Positions 61,157 to 64,000 of a stretch of DNA of 64,000 nt are shown piece after piece. Location: contig NZ_CP087714.1 of NCBI RefSeq assembly GCF_039641995.1, positions 496,001 to 560,000 of the forward strand, written 5' to 3'. The first letter of the stretch is position 1; the number at the start of each line of letters is the position of its first letter. The translations under genes and the position numbers were made by a program. This DNA comes from Geoglobus acetivorans (GTDB lineage: Archaea; Halobacteriota; Archaeoglobi; Archaeoglobales; Archaeoglobaceae). Below the pieces are notes generated by a model. It was not told where the DNA came from, ran no database searches, and saw only the letters and a list, made by a program, of their open reading frames with translations.

Positions 61157-62326
61157 TTAAGCTAACCCTATCTCTTCCTCGTACAGGTAGCAGCTCGGAT
61201 CATCTCCCCACAGGTCCCCGAACCTCATGGCTCTCAGCCTGAAACCTCCGCATACGCTCTTGAATTTACAGCCTCCACATTTCTTTCCTCTGATGTATTC
61301 CGTCTTCTTTCTGAGCTTTATGAGCAGATCATCTTCGGGGTTAAGCCAGATATCACTGAACCTCCTCTCTCTGATGTTTCCCACCGTATGGTCGAACCAG
61401 AACTGGTTTGGATGCACGTTTCCGAACATATCAACGTCAGCTATCCTGAATCCAGAGCTATCCCCTCCTCTGTATCTCAGGAATCTGAGTGCGTCCTCGG
61501 CAAGACTCTCGTCCATTTCCTTCAGCTTCAGGTAGAAGAATACACCATCTGCCGGGTTATCTGTTGTCAAAAGCTCTGTTTTTTCCTTAGAATCCCTCAA
61601 CTCTATTGCTTTCTCGAATAACCACTCCATGAGGTTTCTTCTCTCTTTGAAATCAATGTCTATCTCGAAGTCCGCCCTTCCAGAGGGGACAAGATGATAC
61701 AGGCAGAATCTTGGAATTTCATGCTCCACCAGGATGTCTATTACCTCTGGAACCTCCTTGAGGTTCAGTTTGGTAACGGTAAACCTTATTCCTGTGAGAA
61801 GCCCCGCCTCCTTTGCGTTCAGGATTCCGTTAAGAGCATTGTCAAATGCACCCTTTAACCCCCTGAATCTGTCGTTTGTGTCTGGAAGGCCGTCTATGCT
61901 TATCCCAACGTAATCCACCTTCAGTTCGGCAAGCCTTTCAGCAACAACATCGTTAATGAGCGTTCCGTTTGTTGATAGGGATACGTAAAGGCCCTTTGAT
62001 TTGGCATACTCTATCAGCTCGAAGATGTCTTCCCTCATCAGCGGTTCTCCACCGCTGAGAAGCAAAACCGGGACCTTCATTTCTGCCAGATCATCGATGA
62101 ATTCATTTGCCTCATCTGTTGTAAGCTCTCCTTTTTTCTTCGCTCCAGCATCGGCGTAGCAGTGAACGCACTTGAGGTTGCACCTTGCTGTGGTGTTCCA
62201 TACGGTAACCGGAATGGGCTTCTTGCTGGCCTCAACGAGTTTTTTTGGAATCTTTTCTCTGCTACCATACGTAAGCCTTTCCGAGACAGTGATTTCTCCA
62301 CCAACCATCTTGCTCAGACCGATCAT
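61157..62326 (-). CDS. ahbC: 12,18-didecarboxysiroheme deacetylase AhbC (radical SAM)
   Basis: 389 residues of the alternative haem pathway used by sulfate reducers and archaea, removing acetate side chains from didecarboxysiroheme. The N-terminus LSKMVGG...LTYG precedes CNLKCVHC (C49, C53, C56), LLLSGGEPLMR, STNGTLI and ISIDGLPDTNDRFRG. A SPASM-type C-terminal cluster shows CGGCKFKSVCGGFR. The N-terminal signature distinguishes AhbC from AhbD. The start overlaps the iron-sulfur gene stop by 4 nt. Confidence 0.88.
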   Translation of the reverse strand: MIGLSKMVGGEITVSERLTYGSREKIPKKLVEASKKPIPVTVWNTTARCNLKCVHCYADAGAKKKGELTTDEANEFIDDLAEMKVPVLLLSGGEPLMREDIFELIEYAKSKGLYVSLSTNGTLINDVVAERLAELKVDYVGISIDGLPDTNDRFRGLKGAFDNALNGILNAKEAGLLTGIRFTVTKLNLKEVPEVIDILVEHEIPRFCLYHLVPSGRADFEIDIDFKERRNLMEWLFEKAIELRDSKEKTELLTTDNPADGVFFYLKLKEMDESLAEDALRFLRYRGGDSSGFRIADVDMFGNVHPNQFWFDHTVGNIRERRFSDIWLNPEDDLLIKLRKKTEYIRGKKCGGCKFKSVCGGFRLRAMRFGDLWGDDPSCYLYEEEIGLA

Positions 62327-63393
62327 TCTTTCAACCTCTCGGCAATGAATATGGTGATATCTTTTATATTTAATCCTCCACTACTGTTTTTCAGGTTTCT
62401 GTAGCAGTAAGGGCAGGAGGTTACGACAACCTCTGCACCAGTTTTTTCGAGCTGGGCAACCCTCATGTCCCTGACAGCTCTTGAAATGTCTCTGTACGAG
62501 AGCTTAACACCCCCTCCACCTCCACAGCAGAACGAACTCAAACCGTGCTGTTCGGCTTCCACCAGCATCCCAATCTTTCCGAGCACAACCCTCGGCTCTT
62601 CAACCACTTTCATGTGTCTGGCGAGATGACAGGAATCGTGAAAGGCAATCCTGATGTTCTCTTTCCTCAAACCAAGTTTGTTGGCATTCTCTGCGAGAAA
62701 TTCAACCATGTGCTGGACTTCTGCACCAATTTCGCCGAACTTTCGATAATCCCTTGCAATCGTTCTGTAACAACCCGGACACGATACAATTATCCTCTTT
62801 GCTCCTGTTTTTTCAACAATTTCTCGCAATCTTTCAAAGTTTCTTCTTGCAAATTTTTCGCTCCCTCCCGTTCTCAGAGTTGTGGATCCGCAGCAGTATT
62901 TGAACTCTATTGCAAATCTCACACCAATTCTTTCTAGAATTTTCACGCTGCTTTCGAAAATTTCACGCTCTCTCAGGAGGGACGTGCATCCCGGATAGTA
63001 CAGTATATCGACTTCCCCGGAAGGGTCGTAGGTTTCAACGTCAATTCCATAGGGATTTCCCGATCTGTCCATTTTTCTGAAAAACTCAGACAGTCTCTCA
63101 GGCACAGCACCGATTTCAACGAATCTCTTTCTTGCTGTTTCAAGCAGGTTTGTAACCTCCACACCTGATGGGCAGACAACCTCGCACATCGCACATGTCA
63201 GGCAGCTGAACGCCGATTTTATCAGCTCAGAATCGTTTTCAGCGTGGAATGAAAGGATTATTCTCCCTCTGGGACTCAGATGCTCCCACTTTGTTGCGAG
63301 GTATGTGGGGCAGTCAACAATGCACCTCCCGCACTTTGCACACCTCAAAGTCCAGACGCTTACGGATTCAGTATGTTCCCGGTGTCGAGGCAC
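62323..63393 (-). CDS. GlpC/HdrD-like iron-sulfur oxidoreductase
   Basis: 356 residues. An N-terminal dicluster ferredoxin region CAKCGRCIVDCP and CLTCAMCEVVCP is followed by two CCG modules: YYPGCTSLLR, KYCCGSTT, SCPGCYRT and DSCHLARH, FCCGGGGGVKLS, SCPYCYRN. It likely carries electrons from the FAD-linked oxidase to quinone or HdrE-type partners. The start GTG 63393 overlaps the oxidase gene by 34 nt; a downstream TTG is possible. Confidence 0.9.
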   Translation of the reverse strand: MPRHREHTESVSVWTLRCAKCGRCIVDCPTYLATKWEHLSPRGRIILSFHAENDSELIKSAFSCLTCAMCEVVCPSGVEVTNLLETARKRFVEIGAVPERLSEFFRKMDRSGNPYGIDVETYDPSGEVDILYYPGCTSLLREREIFESSVKILERIGVRFAIEFKYCCGSTTLRTGGSEKFARRNFERLREIVEKTGAKRIIVSCPGCYRTIARDYRKFGEIGAEVQHMVEFLAENANKLGLRKENIRIAFHDSCHLARHMKVVEEPRVVLGKIGMLVEAEQHGLSSFCCGGGGGVKLSYRDISRAVRDMRVAQLEKTGAEVVVTSCPYCYRNLKNSSGGLNIKDITIFIAERLKE

Positions 63394-64000
63394 CTTTTCA
63401 ACCTCCTGTAAAGATCATTTTCCTTAACATCCCACCTCCTGCCAGCCCCATGCTCTCCAATTGTAGCTTCAAATTTCTCTGCAATGCTGTACAGTTCTTC
63501 AGCGAACATAAGAGAGCTGCTGAAGTCGTTCGAGACTATTGCGGGGTGGATGTTTGCCGTATCGAGATGGCCGTAGATGTAAACTTCAGCGCTGTACCTT
63601 TCTTCAAGAGAGTACACTGCACTGATGAACCCGGCCAGTTTTGAAAACGGAACAGCAAAATCCTCTGCGGCATATATTCTCGTTCCCTTTTTTGCTATCT
63701 CGACACCGAGAGTCTCTCTCATTTCCCAGAATTTCCGTTCCTCTCTGCCCTCAAGCTTTTCATACCTTATACCCAGTTTATCCATCTCTGATTCGGACGT
63801 GAAGAACTCAACGGCTATAAGTTCCTCTGCCCCCAGGTCCAGCAATTCGACACATCGGCGGTCAATGAACTCCACGGCGTCAGGCAACAGTTTTAAAATC
63901 CTTTTCAGAATGACAGGCAATTCTGAGAGTTCCGATACCCTCACAAGCGCAGTATGTCTGCACTCTGGAAGTGGCAGGGTCTTCAGGTATATGCCAGTAA
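63360..64000 (-). CDS. FAD-linked oxidase (GlcD/lactate dehydrogenase type), C-terminal part
   Basis: The frame is open to the window edge, so about 213 C-terminal residues are seen and the FAD-binding N-terminus is beyond base 64000. Family marks are ECRHTALVRVSELSELP, FAVPFSKLAGFISAVYSLEE, VYIYGHLDTANIHPAI, and the end TIGEHGAGRRW followed by LKRCLDTGNILNP. It fits D-lactate or glycolate dehydrogenase subunits. Its partner is the iron-sulfur protein downstream, overlapping by 34 nt. Confidence 0.9.
   Translation of the reverse strand, partial: TGIYLKTLPLPECRHTALVRVSELSELPVILKRILKLLPDAVEFIDRRCVELLDLGAEELIAVEFFTSESEMDKLGIRYEKLEGREERKFWEMRETLGVEIAKKGTRIYAAEDFAVPFSKLAGFISAVYSLEERYSAEVYIYGHLDTANIHPAIVSNDFSSSLMFAEELYSIAEKFEATIGEHGAGRRWDVKENDLYRRLKRCLDTGNILNP

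Overview
The window reads as chromosomal DNA of a thermophilic euryarchaeon of the order Archaeoglobales. The basis is archaeal-type information-processing genes (RpoN/RpoK, S19e, L39e, L31e, LX, aIF6, aIF2-alpha, Nop10, HerA-NurA-Mre11-Rad50), ether-lipid genes (GGGP synthase, UbiA-type DGGGP synthase, CarS, tetraether synthase), cofactor genes of the F420/methanopterin world (CofE, MptD), an Ahb-type haem enzyme and lactate/2-hydroxyacid oxidation modules. Gene density is very high. Many starts are ATGA overlaps, and many promoters are TATA boxes about 25 bp before the start codon, implying leaderless mRNAs. The genus is an inference from gene content, not a measured match.

Layout. 1-2.4 kb: the tail of a ribosomal/RNA polymerase operon (S9, RpoN, tRNA-Pro, RpoK, enolase, S2). 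2.5-9.9 kb: a DNA end-resection operon mre11-rad50-nurA-unknown-herA, each junction a 4-nt overlap, then a TlyA-like methyltransferase. 9.9-13.5 kb: fluoride channel plus DUF190, DUF302, acylphosphatase, HisF, RidA, a cation exporter. 13.6-16.7 kb: carS and tes diverging from one palindromic TATA box, then nadM and ogt. 16.7-20 kb: a MarR regulator with MATE and MFS exporters. 20-26.4 kb, minus strand: a sensor kinase, RNA methyltransferase, DUF2148, DGGGP and GGGP synthases, a PK-C-like protein with two tandem DUF131 membrane proteins, and a flavin reductase. 26.4-30.3 kb: a translation/secretion operon from YhbY to FtsY.

30.3-40.1 kb: DNA ligase, a lutABC-like operon with a palindromic operator candidate, acetyl-CoA synthetase, GMP synthase glutaminase, AmrS and a second sensor kinase. 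40.3-48.6 kb: SurE, RpiA, a DUF4143 ATPase, MetRS, MptD, a ThiD-ThiN fusion and a carboxyltransferase lacking a biotin domain. 48.7-53.6 kb: a cell-surface locus with two secreted proteins and a PGF-CTERM S-layer-type protein, separated by unusually structured, GC-rich noncoding DNA. 53.8-64 kb: aIF2-alpha, Nop10, a PAC2 protein, then a minus-strand series of a TIM-barrel protein, an ATP-grasp, CofE, AlaRS, AhbC, an iron-sulfur oxidoreductase and a partial FAD-linked oxidase that runs off the window.

The strongest leads for something undescribed are the 160-residue unknown protein inside the Mre11-Rad50-NurA-HerA operon, the structured RNA candidate upstream of the S-layer gene, the CxxC pair shared by both sensor kinases, and the single palindromic TATA box serving carS and tes. 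No CRISPR array, insertion sequence, prophage or obvious defence island was found.
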